A DNA stretch of 53,270 bases from an uncultured Bacteroides sp. (GCA_905201685.1 CAJKOW010000008.1:1-53270); one strand, 5' to 3'; numbered from the stretch's first letter, positions 25,682 to 34,334 are shown. The notes: generated by a model from the sequence alone, not told the origin. Numbers and translations: made by a program.

Positions 25682-26743
25682 ATGAAAAGGCACTTGGTTT
25701 ATTTATGTATGTTCCTCATGTCTGCATTGTTTGTGGCGTGTGGCAATGGCAAGAAGAAGAGCATGTTTACTCCTACTTCCAGTGGGCGTGCATATGAAAT
25801 ATTGGTGGTAATCGATCAGGATATGTGGGAACGTCCGGCTGGTAGAGCATTGTTCGATGTGCTTGATTCCGATGTTCCGGGGCTGCCTCAGTCAGAACGT
25901 TCATTCCGCATCATGTACACCGCCCCCTCCAATTATGATGCCACTTTAAAAATAATCCGTAACATTATTGTTGTCGAAGTAAACAAGGATCTTTATACGC
26001 AACCGAAATTCAAGTCAGCGCAAAATGTATATTCGGCACCTCAGTCAATTCTGACTATTCAGGCGCCTGATGAGAAGACATTTGGTGAGTTTGTGACGAA
26101 AAACAAGCAGGTTATTATTGACTATTTTACTCATGCTGAAATGAATCGTCAGATTGCTGTTCTGGAAAATAAGCATAACGACTATGTGACGACCAAAGTA
26201 AAAAGTATGTTCGACTGTGACGTATGGGTTCCCGGTGAGCTTACAGCGACCAAACAGGGAGATAATTTCTTCTGGGCAGGTACAAATGCGGCAACAGGCG
26301 ATCAGAATTTCGTTATATATTCCTATCCATATACCGATAAGAATACTTTCACGAAAGAATATTTCGTTCACAAGCGTGATTCTGTGATGAAGATCAATAT
26401 TCCTGGAGCACGTGAAGGAATGTATATGATGACAGATTCACTGATGACCGAGGTGCGACCAATTAGTGTGCAAGGAGAATATGCCTTGGAGGCTCGTGGG
26501 CTGTGGCGTGTCAAAGGTGATTTTATGGGAGGTCCCTTTGTCTCTCATGTACGTTTAGACCGTGCCAATCAACGCATTATTGTTTCAGAAATCTTTGTTT
26601 ACTCACCTGATAAGTTAAAGCGCAATTTGGTTCGTCAGATGGAAGCTTCGCTTTACACGTTGAAGCTGCCAAGCAGCAGACAGGTTGAAGTAACAATGCC
26701 GGATATTGTGATAAGTAATGATTCAACTACAAATAAGAAATAA
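25682..26743 (+). CDS. DUF4837 family lipoprotein (353 aa)
   Basis: Predicted lipoprotein: signal peptide with lipobox LFVACG (Cys at residue 20). The body has the DUF4837 pattern, SSGRAYEILVVIDQDMWERPAGRALFDVL, FRIMYTAPSNYDATLKIIRNIIVVEV and GVPGAREGMYM-like segments. The residues after the Cys (GNGKKKS) are basic, unlike the acidic surface-export signal, so a periplasm-facing position is more likely. It is 2 nt before pdxA and probably the first gene of a run that includes an activator, lptE and secG. The function is unknown. Confidence 0.88.
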   Translation: MKRHLVYLCMFLMSALFVACGNGKKKSMFTPTSSGRAYEILVVIDQDMWERPAGRALFDVLDSDVPGLPQSERSFRIMYTAPSNYDATLKIIRNIIVVEVNKDLYTQPKFKSAQNVYSAPQSILTIQAPDEKTFGEFVTKNKQVIIDYFTHAEMNRQIAVLENKHNDYVTTKVKSMFDCDVWVPGELTATKQGDNFFWAGTNAATGDQNFVIYSYPYTDKNTFTKEYFVHKRDSVMKINIPGAREGMYMMTDSLMTEVRPISVQGEYALEARGLWRVKGDFMGGPFVSHVRLDRANQRIIVSEIFVYSPDKLKRNLVRQMEASLYTLKLPSSRQVEVTMPDIVISNDSTTNKK

Positions 26744-26745
26744 GA

Positions 26746-27843
26746 ATGGAAGATAACAAAATAAGAATTGGCATCACACAAGGTGATATCAATGGTGTAG
26801 GATACGAAGTCATACTAAAGACTTTCGAAGATCCTACCATGTTGGAGTTGTGTACGCCAATCATCTATGGCTCTCCTAAGGTGGCAGCTTATCATCGTAA
26901 ATCATTGGATCTGTCAACAAACTTTAGTATCGTCAATTCCGCTTCGGAGGCTTCCGCCGATAGATTGAGCGTTGTCAATTGCACCGATGATGAAGTCAAG
27001 GTTGAATTCTCGAAAGCTGATCCGGATGCAGGAAAGGCTGCTTTGAGTGCTTTGGAAAAAGCTGTTGAAGAGTATCAGGCCGGGTTGATTGATGCTATAG
27101 TAACAGCGCCTATCAATAAGCATACCATTCAGTCGGAGGAATTCTCCTTCCCCGGTCACACCGAATACATTGAGGAAAAGTTGGGGCAAGGCGACAAGGC
27201 TTTGATGATTTTGATGAAAGGTGATTTTCGTGTGGCTCTGGTTACAGGACATATTCCTGTAAGCCAGATTGCATCAACCATTACCAAGGAACTGATTGAA
27301 GAAAAACTCGAGATCTTTAATCGTTCATTAAAACAGGATTTTGGCATTGGGGCTCCAAGAATAGCCGTCCTGGCTTTGAATCCGCATGCGGGCGATGGGG
27401 GCTTGTTGGGCACTGAAGAACAGGATATTATTATTCCGGCCATTCAGGAGATGTCTTCCAAGGGGATACTTTGCTTTGGTCCTTATCCGGCCGACGGATT
27501 TATGGGCTCTGGAAATCTGACGCATTTTGATGGAGTATTGGCTATGTATCATGATCAGGGGCTGGCTCCTTTTAAAGCGTTGGCAATGGACGAAGGTGTC
27601 AATTATACCGCAGGTTTGCCTGTTGTCAGAACTTCTCCGGCACATGGTACGGCTTATGATATTGCCGGAAAGGGGATCGCTTCGGAAGATTCGTTCCGTC
27701 AGGCTGTTTACGTAGCCATCGATGTATTTCGTAATCGTCAGCGCGAGAAGAATATGCGTGCAAATCCATTGAAAAAACAATATTACGAGAAACGCGATGA
27801 TAGCGACAAGCTGAAACTTGATAGTGTAGAAGAGGAATTGTAA
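26746..27843 (+). CDS. pdxA: 4-hydroxythreonine-4-phosphate dehydrogenase PdxA (365 aa)
   Basis: NAD-dependent, metal-using dehydrogenase of the DXP-dependent pyridoxal phosphate pathway. Motifs: RIGITQGDINGVGYEVILKTF at the N-terminus, VTAPINKHTIQSEEFSFPGHTEYIEE (substrate and metal His), LNPHAGDGGLLGTEE and FDGVLAMYHDQGLAPFKAL (second metal His), and PVVRTSPAHGTAYDIAGKG. The length is slightly above the usual 330 aa owing to a charged C-terminal tail. It sits between the DUF4837 gene and the sigma-54 activator with 2-nt gaps. Confidence 0.96.
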   Translation: MEDNKIRIGITQGDINGVGYEVILKTFEDPTMLELCTPIIYGSPKVAAYHRKSLDLSTNFSIVNSASEASADRLSVVNCTDDEVKVEFSKADPDAGKAALSALEKAVEEYQAGLIDAIVTAPINKHTIQSEEFSFPGHTEYIEEKLGQGDKALMILMKGDFRVALVTGHIPVSQIASTITKELIEEKLEIFNRSLKQDFGIGAPRIAVLALNPHAGDGGLLGTEEQDIIIPAIQEMSSKGILCFGPYPADGFMGSGNLTHFDGVLAMYHDQGLAPFKALAMDEGVNYTAGLPVVRTSPAHGTAYDIAGKGIASEDSFRQAVYVAIDVFRNRQREKNMRANPLKKQYYEKRDDSDKLKLDSVEEEL

Positions 27844-27845
27844 AT

Positions 27846-29093
27846 ATGACAAAAACTGAAATACAGCAAGTAAAGTTGCGTTTTGGCATCATTGGTAACA
27901 ATGAGGGGCTGACACGTGCCATTGATATTGCCATTCAGGTTGCGCCTACCGATTTATCTGTTCTGATAACCGGTGAAAGTGGTGTCGGTAAGGAAAGTTT
28001 TCCGCAGATCATTCACCAATATAGCAGGCGCAAACATGGGCAATACATTGCTGTGAACTGTGGTGCCATCCCTGAAGGTACCATTGATTCAGAACTGTTT
28101 GGACATGAAAAAGGCGCTTTTACGGGTGCAATAGGTGAGCGTAAAGGGTATTTTGGAGAAGCAAACGGAGGTACTATTTTTTTGGATGAAGTAGGAGAGT
28201 TGCCTTTACCTACTCAGGCACGTTTGCTTCGTGTACTTGAATCGGGCGAGTTTATTAAGGTCGGTTCATCAAAAGTAGAAAAAACAGATGTACGTATTGT
28301 AGCAGCCACCAATGTGAATCTTACCCAGGCAATTGCCGACGGGCGTTTCCGCGAGGATTTATATTACAGGTTGAATACAGTGCCTATTCATATTCCGCCT
28401 TTGCGTGAGCGGGGAGAAGATGTCGTTTTGTTGTTCCGGAAGTTTGCTACCGATTTTGCTGAAAAATACAGGATGCCTGCTATTCAGCTTACTGAGGATG
28501 CCAAGCGTGAACTGATGTCGTACTCGTGGCCGGGTAATGTCCGTCAGTTGAAGAATATCACGGAGCAGATTTCGATTATTGAGACCAACCGCGAGATAGA
28601 TGCTTCGATATTGAAAGGCTATTTGCCGGTGCAAAACAATACGCAAAGGTTACCAGCACTGTTTGGAACAAAAGAAGGCAAGGGGTTTGAAAGCGAACGT
28701 GAGATACTTTATCAGGTTCTGTTTGATATGCGTCAGGATGTTACGGAATTAAAGAAACTGGTACACGAGATTATGACAGAACGTGCTTCGGGAATCCCAG
28801 CTACATCTCGTTCGCCTTATTTATCGACTGATACTCCTATTGTGACTCCTGCACAGACTTCGGTTCCGGCTATTATCCACTCGTCTCCGGTCAAGCCGGT
28901 TACACCAGTTGATGATGACATTCAGGATACGGAGGAATATGTGGAAGAATCGCTTTCATTAGACGATGTAGAAAAGGAAATGATACGGAAAGCTCTCGAG
29001 AAACATCATGGGAAGCGTAAGGCAGCAGCTCATGACTTGAATATTTCTGAGCGTACTTTATATAGAAAAATTAAGGAATATGGTTTGGAGTAA
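27846..29093 (+). CDS. Orphan sigma-54-dependent activator without sensor domain (415 aa)
   Basis: AAA+ enhancer-binding protein. Walker A GESGVGKE (43-50), GAFTGA loop (90-95), Walker B GGTIFLDEVGEL (108-119), arginine-finger region RFREDLYYRLNTVPIHIPPLRER, and C-terminal Fis HTH (RKAAAHDLNISERTLYRKIKEYGL). There is no receiver, GAF or PAS domain; the AAA+ module begins within about 20 residues of the start. A Pro/Ser/Thr-rich then acidic linker (about 310-365) separates the AAA+ and HTH. Activity is therefore probably set by amount or by a partner. It overlaps lptE by 14 nt, hinting at control of envelope genes. Confidence 0.95.
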   Translation: MTKTEIQQVKLRFGIIGNNEGLTRAIDIAIQVAPTDLSVLITGESGVGKESFPQIIHQYSRRKHGQYIAVNCGAIPEGTIDSELFGHEKGAFTGAIGERKGYFGEANGGTIFLDEVGELPLPTQARLLRVLESGEFIKVGSSKVEKTDVRIVAATNVNLTQAIADGRFREDLYYRLNTVPIHIPPLRERGEDVVLLFRKFATDFAEKYRMPAIQLTEDAKRELMSYSWPGNVRQLKNITEQISIIETNREIDASILKGYLPVQNNTQRLPALFGTKEGKGFESEREILYQVLFDMRQDVTELKKLVHEIMTERASGIPATSRSPYLSTDTPIVTPAQTSVPAIIHSSPVKPVTPVDDDIQDTEEYVEESLSLDDVEKEMIRKALEKHHGKRKAAAHDLNISERTLYRKIKEYGLE

Positions 29094-29607
29094 AAAAATA
29101 GCATTCATACTGCTGTTGACAGTATCAGGATTGGTGTTGTATTCTTGTCGCATCCAGATAGGGCTCGCCCCGATCAGTTCGATTGACTATTCAAAAGTCA
29201 AGACGATTTCAGTCACTGATTTTGAGAATCATGCCGATTATGTATATGCTCCTTTGGCTATCGAATTTAATCAGAAGTTGAAGGATATGTTCATTCAGCA
29301 GACAAGTCTCCGTTTGGTCGATTCCGGTGGTGATTTGGAGATTAGCGGTGAGATCATCGGTTACAATCAGTATAACGAGGCAGTAGATGCCAGTGGATAT
29401 TCTTCGAAAGTGAAACTGACTTTAACCGTGAAGGTTTCGTATGTCAACAATACCAATCATGAGGAAGATTTTACCGACCAACAGTTTTCTGCTTTCCAAA
29501 CCTATGATTCGTCTCAGTTACTGACTGCGGTTCAGGATGGGTTGATTACGGTAATGGTGAAGGATATTGCCGAACAGATTTTTAATTCTACTGTAGCTAA
29601 CTGGTAA
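29080..29607 (+). CDS. lptE: LPS-assembly lipoprotein LptE-like (175 aa)
   Basis: Outer-membrane lipoprotein that plugs LptD during LPS insertion. Signal peptide with lipobox (LVLYSC, Cys at residue 23). The body shows the Bacteroidota LptE pattern: KVKTISVTDFENHADYVYAPLAIEFNQKLKDMFIQQTSLRLVDSGGDLEISGEIIGY, then beta strands, ending with DIAEQIFNSTVANW. The start lies inside the last codons of the sigma-54 activator (14-nt overlap). Identification is from fold-like pattern and context (secG nearby), since LptE is poorly conserved. Confidence 0.85.
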   Translation: MVWSKKIAFILLLTVSGLVLYSCRIQIGLAPISSIDYSKVKTISVTDFENHADYVYAPLAIEFNQKLKDMFIQQTSLRLVDSGGDLEISGEIIGYNQYNEAVDASGYSSKVKLTLTVKVSYVNNTNHEEDFTDQQFSAFQTYDSSQLLTAVQDGLITVMVKDIAEQIFNSTVANW

Positions 29608-29614
29608 TATATCA

Positions 29615-30568
29615 ATGACATCGGCGAATTTGCAACAGTGGATTGAGCATCCGGAAATGCTGAACAGGGATACTTTGTATGAGCTTCGTACGTTAGTAGC
29701 CCGCTATCCTTATTTCCAGTCGTTGCGTTTATTGTATCTGAAGAATTTGTATCTGTTGCACGATGAGGCATTTGGCGCAGAATTAAAAAAATCCGTGTTG
29801 TATGTGGCCGATCGTCGTGTTTTATTCTATTTGATAGAAGGAGACCGTTATCGTTTGCAGGTTCATAAAGATGCTAAAGCGCGAGAAGCCGGGCAAGCGG
29901 ATGAACCGAGTGTTGATCGCACCCTTTTCCTGATCGATACATTTTTGGCTACTGTGCCTGAAGAACAGACGCAACCTGTCACGTTGGATTATTCGATGGA
30001 TTATACAGCCTATCTATTGCGTGAAGATGCGAACGAAGAACCGTCGGACGAACCAGTCGAAGTCCCTAAGTTGCGTGGTCAGAATCTGATTGATGATTTC
30101 TTGAAAAGGGAACAAGGGGATGCGATGGATTTGCCTCCTCGTTCGGATGAGAAGGAAGAAATTTCCGATAGGGACATTGATACTGAAGTGTTCCAGCTTC
30201 AGGCCGATAGTACTCCGGAAAGTGAAGCTTCGGTCTTGCCGCAGGCTCAGAATGTAACAATATCGGAAGAAGCGAAACCGAATGATTCGGAGGGGAATGC
30301 CGATGAAAGCCTGAATGAACAGATTGTGGAGGCCCAATCGGAAGAAGAAGCCGAAGAGGAAGATTCGGGTGACATGTATGGGAAAGAAGAGTTGGATGAC
30401 AGTTGTTTCACGGAAACTTTGGCTAAAATATACGTCAAACAGCATCGATATGATAAAGCTCTTGAAATTATTAAAAAATTAAGTTTGAATTATCCAAAAA
30501 AAAATGCTTACTTTGCAGACCAAATCAGATTTTTGGAGAAATTGATTATTAACGCTAAATCAAAATAA
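29615..30568 (+). CDS. Hypothetical protein with C-terminal TPR-like region (317 aa)
   Basis: Soluble protein without signal peptide. The N-terminal 110 residues are helical and basic (YELRTLVARYPYFQSLRLLYLKNLYLLHDEAFG). A long acidic disordered-looking stretch follows (about 125-255; EEEAEEEDSGD). The C-terminus has one TPR-like helix pair (FTETLAKIYVKQHRYDKALEIIKKLSLNYPKKNAYFADQIRFLEKL). It is conserved in this position near lptE and secG in Bacteroides as I recall, but no function is known to me. It lies 7 nt after lptE and 4 nt before secG. Confidence 0.8.
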   Translation: MTSANLQQWIEHPEMLNRDTLYELRTLVARYPYFQSLRLLYLKNLYLLHDEAFGAELKKSVLYVADRRVLFYLIEGDRYRLQVHKDAKAREAGQADEPSVDRTLFLIDTFLATVPEEQTQPVTLDYSMDYTAYLLREDANEEPSDEPVEVPKLRGQNLIDDFLKREQGDAMDLPPRSDEKEEISDRDIDTEVFQLQADSTPESEASVLPQAQNVTISEEAKPNDSEGNADESLNEQIVEAQSEEEAEEEDSGDMYGKEELDDSCFTETLAKIYVKQHRYDKALEIIKKLSLNYPKKNAYFADQIRFLEKLIINAKSK

Positions 30569-30572
30569 CAAA

Positions 30573-30953
30573 ATGTTGTATCCATTATTAATTATCTTAA
30601 TGTTGATTGCATCTGTCTTGATGTGTTTCATTGTATTAATCCAGAATTCAAAAGGTGGAGGTCTGGCTTCAGGCTTTTCTTCTTCCAATGCAATTATGGG
30701 CGTACGTAAAACAACCGATTTCTTGGAAAAAGCAACATGGACGTTGGCTGCAGCTATGGTCGTATTCAGTGTTGTTGCTGCTTATACGGTTCCAACTTCT
30801 TCCAGCAAAAGCGGTGATGTTATATTGGAACAGGCACAGCAGGAAGAAAAGACAAATCCGTATAATATGCCCGTAGGTACAAGTGCACCTCAAACTGATG
30901 CTCCTGCTACTACTACACCTGCTCCTGCTGCTTCAGATTCAGCAGCCAATTAA
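30573..30953 (+). CDS. secG: Preprotein translocase subunit SecG (126 aa)
   Basis: Small inner-membrane subunit of SecYEG. Two membrane helices (LLIILMLIASVLMCFIVLIQ and LAAAMVVFSVVAAYTV) bracket the conserved loop NSKGGGLASGFSSSNAIMGVRKTTDFLEKATW. The C-terminal tail is longer than in E. coli and Pro/Ala/Thr-rich, common in Bacteroidota. It ends the operon, with a terminator 60 nt on. Confidence 0.96.
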   Translation: MLYPLLIILMLIASVLMCFIVLIQNSKGGGLASGFSSSNAIMGVRKTTDFLEKATWTLAAAMVVFSVVAAYTVPTSSSKSGDVILEQAQQEEKTNPYNMPVGTSAPQTDAPATTTPAPAASDSAAN

Positions 30954-31015
30954 TTACGGGGAAAATAATTACTCTACGGTGTTTGGCATCGTAGAAGTGT
31001 CGAATGTAAAACTTA

Positions 31016-31080
31016 GGCACGGACTACATGGATTTAGGACTGTTTTTTATCCTTTTTCACTGTAATCCGTGCCTCTTTTA
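31016..31080 (+). terminator. Terminator of the pdxA-lptE-secG operon
   Basis: GGCACGGACTACA (31016-31028) pairs with TGTAATCCGTGCC (31061-31073) with one G-U pair, followed by TCTTTTA. The 32-nt loop is long, holding TTTTTTATCC. Confidence 0.75.
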
Positions 31081-31155
31081 TATCTGTTTGTCTATAAAGT
31101 CGGATGGTGTGCTTTCTTTTTTGTAGAATAACAGAAAAGACTTGTTTATTTTCCC

Positions 31156-31163
31156 TATTTTTG
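31156..31163 (+). promoter_or_regulatory. -7 box of the MFS transporter gene
   Basis: TATTTTTG, exact TAnnTTTG match, 35 nt before the start. No convincing -33 TTTG at 19 nt. Confidence 0.5.
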
Positions 31164-31198
31164 TGATTCAATAAATTAACTAATAACATACTAATGAA

Positions 31199-32863
31199 AT
31201 GATGACATCTGAAAAAAAACTCCAGACGCTGCGCGATTCGGCGGCTATGCGCTGGATGGTACTGCTCTTCTTGGCCTTTGCCATGTTTTGTTCATACATC
31301 TTTATGGACATTCTTTCACCTATTAAGGACTTGATGCAATCTACACGTGGCTGGGACTCGACGGCTTTTGGTACTATGCAGGGTTCTGAAACTTTTCTGA
31401 ATGTTTTTGTATTCTTTCTGATTTTTGCCGGTATCATTCTGGATAAGATGGGGGTGCGTTTTACCGCACTGCTTTCCGGTGTCGTGATGCTGGTTGGTGC
31501 CACTATTAATTGGTATGCTGTGACCGAAGGCTTTCAGGGTAGCGGACTGGAGGACTGGTTCAATAATCATCTGAATTACATTCCGGTATTTGATGAGTTG
31601 GGTATTTCTCCTTTCTACAGAGGTATGCCGGCTTCTGCTAAATTTGCAGCTATAGGCTTTATGATTTTTGGTTGTGGCGTCGAGATGGCCGGTATTACGG
31701 TTTCCAGAGGAATCGTTAAGTGGTTCAAAGGGCGTGAGATGGCTTTGGCAATGGGCTCGGAGATGGCTCTTGCCCGCTTGGGAGTTGCCACTTGTATGAT
31801 CTTCTCCCCGGTGTTTGCCAAGTTGGGTGGCGATATTGACGTTTCTCGTTCGGTAGCGTTTGGCGTAGTCTTATTAATGATTGCTTTGATTATGTTTATT
31901 GTCTATTTCTTCTTGGACAAGAAACTTGACGCGCAGACCGGCGAGGCAGAAGAGAAGGACGATCCGTTTAAAATATCCGATTTGAAGAATATTCTTGTAA
32001 GCGGTGGTTTCTGGTTGGTTGCTTTGTTGTGTGTACTCTATTATTCTGCAATTTTCCCTTTCCAGAAATATGCGGTAAATATGCTTCAGTGTAATTTGGT
32101 GTTCACTGATGTTCCCGCCGATTCATTCTGGGCAACCAATGCGGTGACCGTCATTCAGTATTGTATCATGCTGGTAGTTGCTGCCGCTGCTTTTGCCAGC
32201 AATTTCTCGAAGCGCGTCAGCATGAAGTACGGTCTGTTGGTTGTTGCTGCTGTGGCTTTGGTCGTATTTTGTTATATGGGATATATGCGTCAGAGTGCTG
32301 AGACAGTCTTTGCTGTATTTCCTTTGTTGGCTGTGGGTATTACACCTATTTTGGGAAATTATGTCGATCATAAGGGAAAGGCTGCTACAATGCTTGTCAT
32401 TGGATCATTGCTGCTGATTTTCTGTCATCTGACTTTCGCCTTTATCTTGCCTCAGTTCAAGGATAATGCCATCGGCGGTGTAGTCATTGCTTATCTGACA
32501 ATTCTTGTGTTGGGAGCCAGTTTCTCGTTGGTACCTGCTTCTTTGTGGCCAAGTGTTCCCAAGTTGGTCGATGCCAAAATCATCGGTAGTGCCTATGCGT
32601 TGATCTTTTGGATTCAGAATATCGGTTTGTGGCTTTTCCCTCTTCTGATTGGTAAGGTTCTTGATCGTACCAATCCGCAACTGGTGGCCGATCTGAAGAA
32701 TGGAGTGATTACGCCTGAAGAAGCTGCCGTCTCTTACGATTATACGGCTCCGCTTGTGATGCTGGCATGTTTAGGTGTGGCTGCATTGATTCTTGGTTTT
32801 GTTCTGAAAGTCGTTGACCGTAAGAAGGGACTCGGTCTGGAAGAACCTAACATTAAAGAATAA
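31199..32863 (+). CDS. Major facilitator superfamily transporter (554 aa)
   Basis: Twelve-helix inner-membrane carrier. The first helix region is MRWMVLLFLAFAMFCSYIFMDILSPIKDLM; MFS motif A appears as LDKMGVRFTALLSG, and a second-half copy as NYVDHKGKAATMLVIG. The central cytoplasmic loop carries DKKLDAQTGEAEEKDDPFKISD. The substrate cannot be told. The double ATG (31199 and 31202) leaves the exact start uncertain by one codon. The next gene, for a PqqD-domain protein, begins 4 nt after the stop, suggesting co-transcription. Confidence 0.92.
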   Translation: MMTSEKKLQTLRDSAAMRWMVLLFLAFAMFCSYIFMDILSPIKDLMQSTRGWDSTAFGTMQGSETFLNVFVFFLIFAGIILDKMGVRFTALLSGVVMLVGATINWYAVTEGFQGSGLEDWFNNHLNYIPVFDELGISPFYRGMPASAKFAAIGFMIFGCGVEMAGITVSRGIVKWFKGREMALAMGSEMALARLGVATCMIFSPVFAKLGGDIDVSRSVAFGVVLLMIALIMFIVYFFLDKKLDAQTGEAEEKDDPFKISDLKNILVSGGFWLVALLCVLYYSAIFPFQKYAVNMLQCNLVFTDVPADSFWATNAVTVIQYCIMLVVAAAAFASNFSKRVSMKYGLLVVAAVALVVFCYMGYMRQSAETVFAVFPLLAVGITPILGNYVDHKGKAATMLVIGSLLLIFCHLTFAFILPQFKDNAIGGVVIAYLTILVLGASFSLVPASLWPSVPKLVDAKIIGSAYALIFWIQNIGLWLFPLLIGKVLDRTNPQLVADLKNGVITPEEAAVSYDYTAPLVMLACLGVAALILGFVLKVVDRKKGLGLEEPNIKE

Positions 32864-32867
32864 CGCT

Positions 32868-33233
32868 ATGTCGGAGAAAAAAGACAGAATCAGTCTGTTG
32901 GATGCCATTCCGGTTCGTAGCGAACAAGTAAAAACAGAATGGAAAGGCGAGTACATTGTACTCGCCTTTCCTCGGTTTAAAAAAGCATGGATGCGTCGTT
33001 ATTTATTGCCAAAAGGACTTTCAGCGGATATACATGTGACGCTGGAAGAACATGGAACAGCAGTCTGGCAGCTTATTGACGGTAAGCGTACCGTGAAAGA
33101 AATTATAGAGCTACTGGCCGTTCACTTTTCGGCAGAAGAAGATTATGCGCCTCGTGTAACTGCCTATATGATGCAGTTACACAAAGATGGCTTCATTCGC
33201 CTCTGCTTACCTTCAGCAACCCGCCGGTGGTAG
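32868..33233 (+). CDS. Orphan PqqD-domain protein (121 aa)
   Basis: PqqD-like winged-helix domain, the fold used as a peptide-recognition element in RiPP pathways. The core is VTLEEHGTAVWQLIDGKRTVKEIIELLAVHF, followed by APRVTAYMMQLHKDGFIRL. I place the start at 32868 (MSEKKDRISL), 4 nt after the transporter stop. No radical-SAM maturase or precursor peptide is nearby, so it is an orphan. Its 3' end overlaps the convergent DUF4831 gene by 41 nt. A perfect 14-bp inverted repeat lies early in the coding sequence. Confidence 0.85.
   Translation: MSEKKDRISLLDAIPVRSEQVKTEWKGEYIVLAFPRFKKAWMRRYLLPKGLSADIHVTLEEHGTAVWQLIDGKRTVKEIIELLAVHFSAEEDYAPRVTAYMMQLHKDGFIRLCLPSATRRW
32941..32971 (+). terminator. 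Terminator-like perfect hairpin inside the PqqD-domain gene
   Basis: GGAAAGGCGAGTAC (32941-32954), loop ATT, GTACTCGCCTTTCC (32958-32971): a perfect 14-bp stem with a 3-nt loop, 74 nt into the coding sequence. The upstream side is A-rich; downstream reads TCGGTTT, a weak U tract. It could attenuate read-through from the transporter gene or regulate translation. The hairpin is certain; its function is inference. Confidence 0.5.
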
Positions 33234-34260
33234 TATCAAATAGCACTTGAGTTACGCTGTTTTTGTTGAACAGATCTGGTGACAGATATTCTGTTGTACC
33301 GAACTGGCTGATTGGCAATTCATCTTCAAATAAAGTCTGTTGCTTATAGATTATTTCGATTTTAGCCCTGCCTGGAGCGTTGTAGGCTATTCCTTCGATT
33401 TTCTTTTTGCTGTCCTTCTCATCAAGAGGCGGGATATTGATTGTTTTCAGGTCGGTGATGTTGATATAGACAGGCTCACCGGCCAGATTTCTGCTGTCGA
33501 TCACTCCTAAGCGGGTGGAGAATCGTACAGCCACAGTATGATCCATTTCTTGCGGAACGACACGTACGGTATAAGTTTTGGATTGCTCAATCGTTTTCCC
33601 TGTAAACATCTCCGTCAGGGATTTTTCCTGCAGGGTCAGGTTGTCGAGCATCAGTTTGAGCTGTTCGCCGTCCTTAGGCATATTGTCGGCTTCCCCTCTT
33701 ACCAAGGCGTTCTTGCTTTCACGTATGTTGTAGATTTCCTGAGCGACGAGTTCGGCCATCTTTGCGGTAGAGCTTGCCATTAATATTTCTTCGGTCAGGA
33801 AGGTGCGCGGATTTGCCGATTGAGTAACTACGTTGATGGTGGCAGAAGCAGGTTCTTTCTTTTCCGTTCCGCTATAGGGCATATTAATAGAGCGTACAAT
33901 GCCATCCTCGGTTAATTCCATGAGAGGTGCCACCGTCTTATCTTTCATTTTTACGAAATAGACTTTTTCCTTGTCCGGCACACCGATGGCTGCTGTCTCT
34001 ATTTTGTCCAGTGTCCAGTATTCCCTTGATATGGGTGATACGTCGGTCAGCTTCAGAAATTGTTCGGCATATTTGCAGAATTCTCCGGGGGTATATGTAT
34101 GTTTGGTAGCTACAATCGTCAGTTCGATTTCGGTCTTAGGCAGCAGGTAAGTCACTCCGTAGTCTTTACCTCGCATGACACCGACTGTGACTTCTGTTTG
34201 TGCATAGGCGCCGGTGGCGAGTAGCATAAGTCCGGCAAGTTGTATGATTCTCTTTTTCAT
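33193..34260 (-). CDS. DUF4831 family exported protein (355 aa)
   Basis: Signal peptide (IIQLAGLMLLATGAYAQ) and the DUF4831 pattern: YGVTYLLPKTEIELTIVATKHTYTPGEFCKYAEQFLKL, followed by TAAIGVPDKEKVYFVKMKDKT and GEADNMPKDGEQLKLMLDNLTLQEKSLTEMFTGKT. The C-terminal half is beta-rich (YTVRVVPQEMDHTVAVRFSTRLG). Probably periplasmic; function unknown. Its 3' end overlaps the convergent PqqD-domain gene by 41 nt, so read-through from either would form antisense RNA. Confidence 0.88.
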   Translation of the reverse strand: MKKRIIQLAGLMLLATGAYAQTEVTVGVMRGKDYGVTYLLPKTEIELTIVATKHTYTPGEFCKYAEQFLKLTDVSPISREYWTLDKIETAAIGVPDKEKVYFVKMKDKTVAPLMELTEDGIVRSINMPYSGTEKKEPASATINVVTQSANPRTFLTEEILMASSTAKMAELVAQEIYNIRESKNALVRGEADNMPKDGEQLKLMLDNLTLQEKSLTEMFTGKTIEQSKTYTVRVVPQEMDHTVAVRFSTRLGVIDSRNLAGEPVYINITDLKTINIPPLDEKDSKKKIEGIAYNAPGRAKIEIIYKQQTLFEDELPISQFGTTEYLSPDLFNKNSVTQVLFDTTTGGLLKVSRGE

Positions 34261-34288
34261 AAAAGGATGTTTAATGATACTTAATGAA

Positions 34289-34296
34289 CAAAGTTA
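34289..34296 (-). promoter_or_regulatory. -7 box of the DUF4831 gene
   Basis: The minus strand reads TAACTTTG, exact match to TAnnTTTG, 28 nt before the start. Confidence 0.6.
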
Positions 34297-34334
34297 ATGA
34301 AGTTCTTTGTTGTACAGCACTTCTTTACGAAAGA

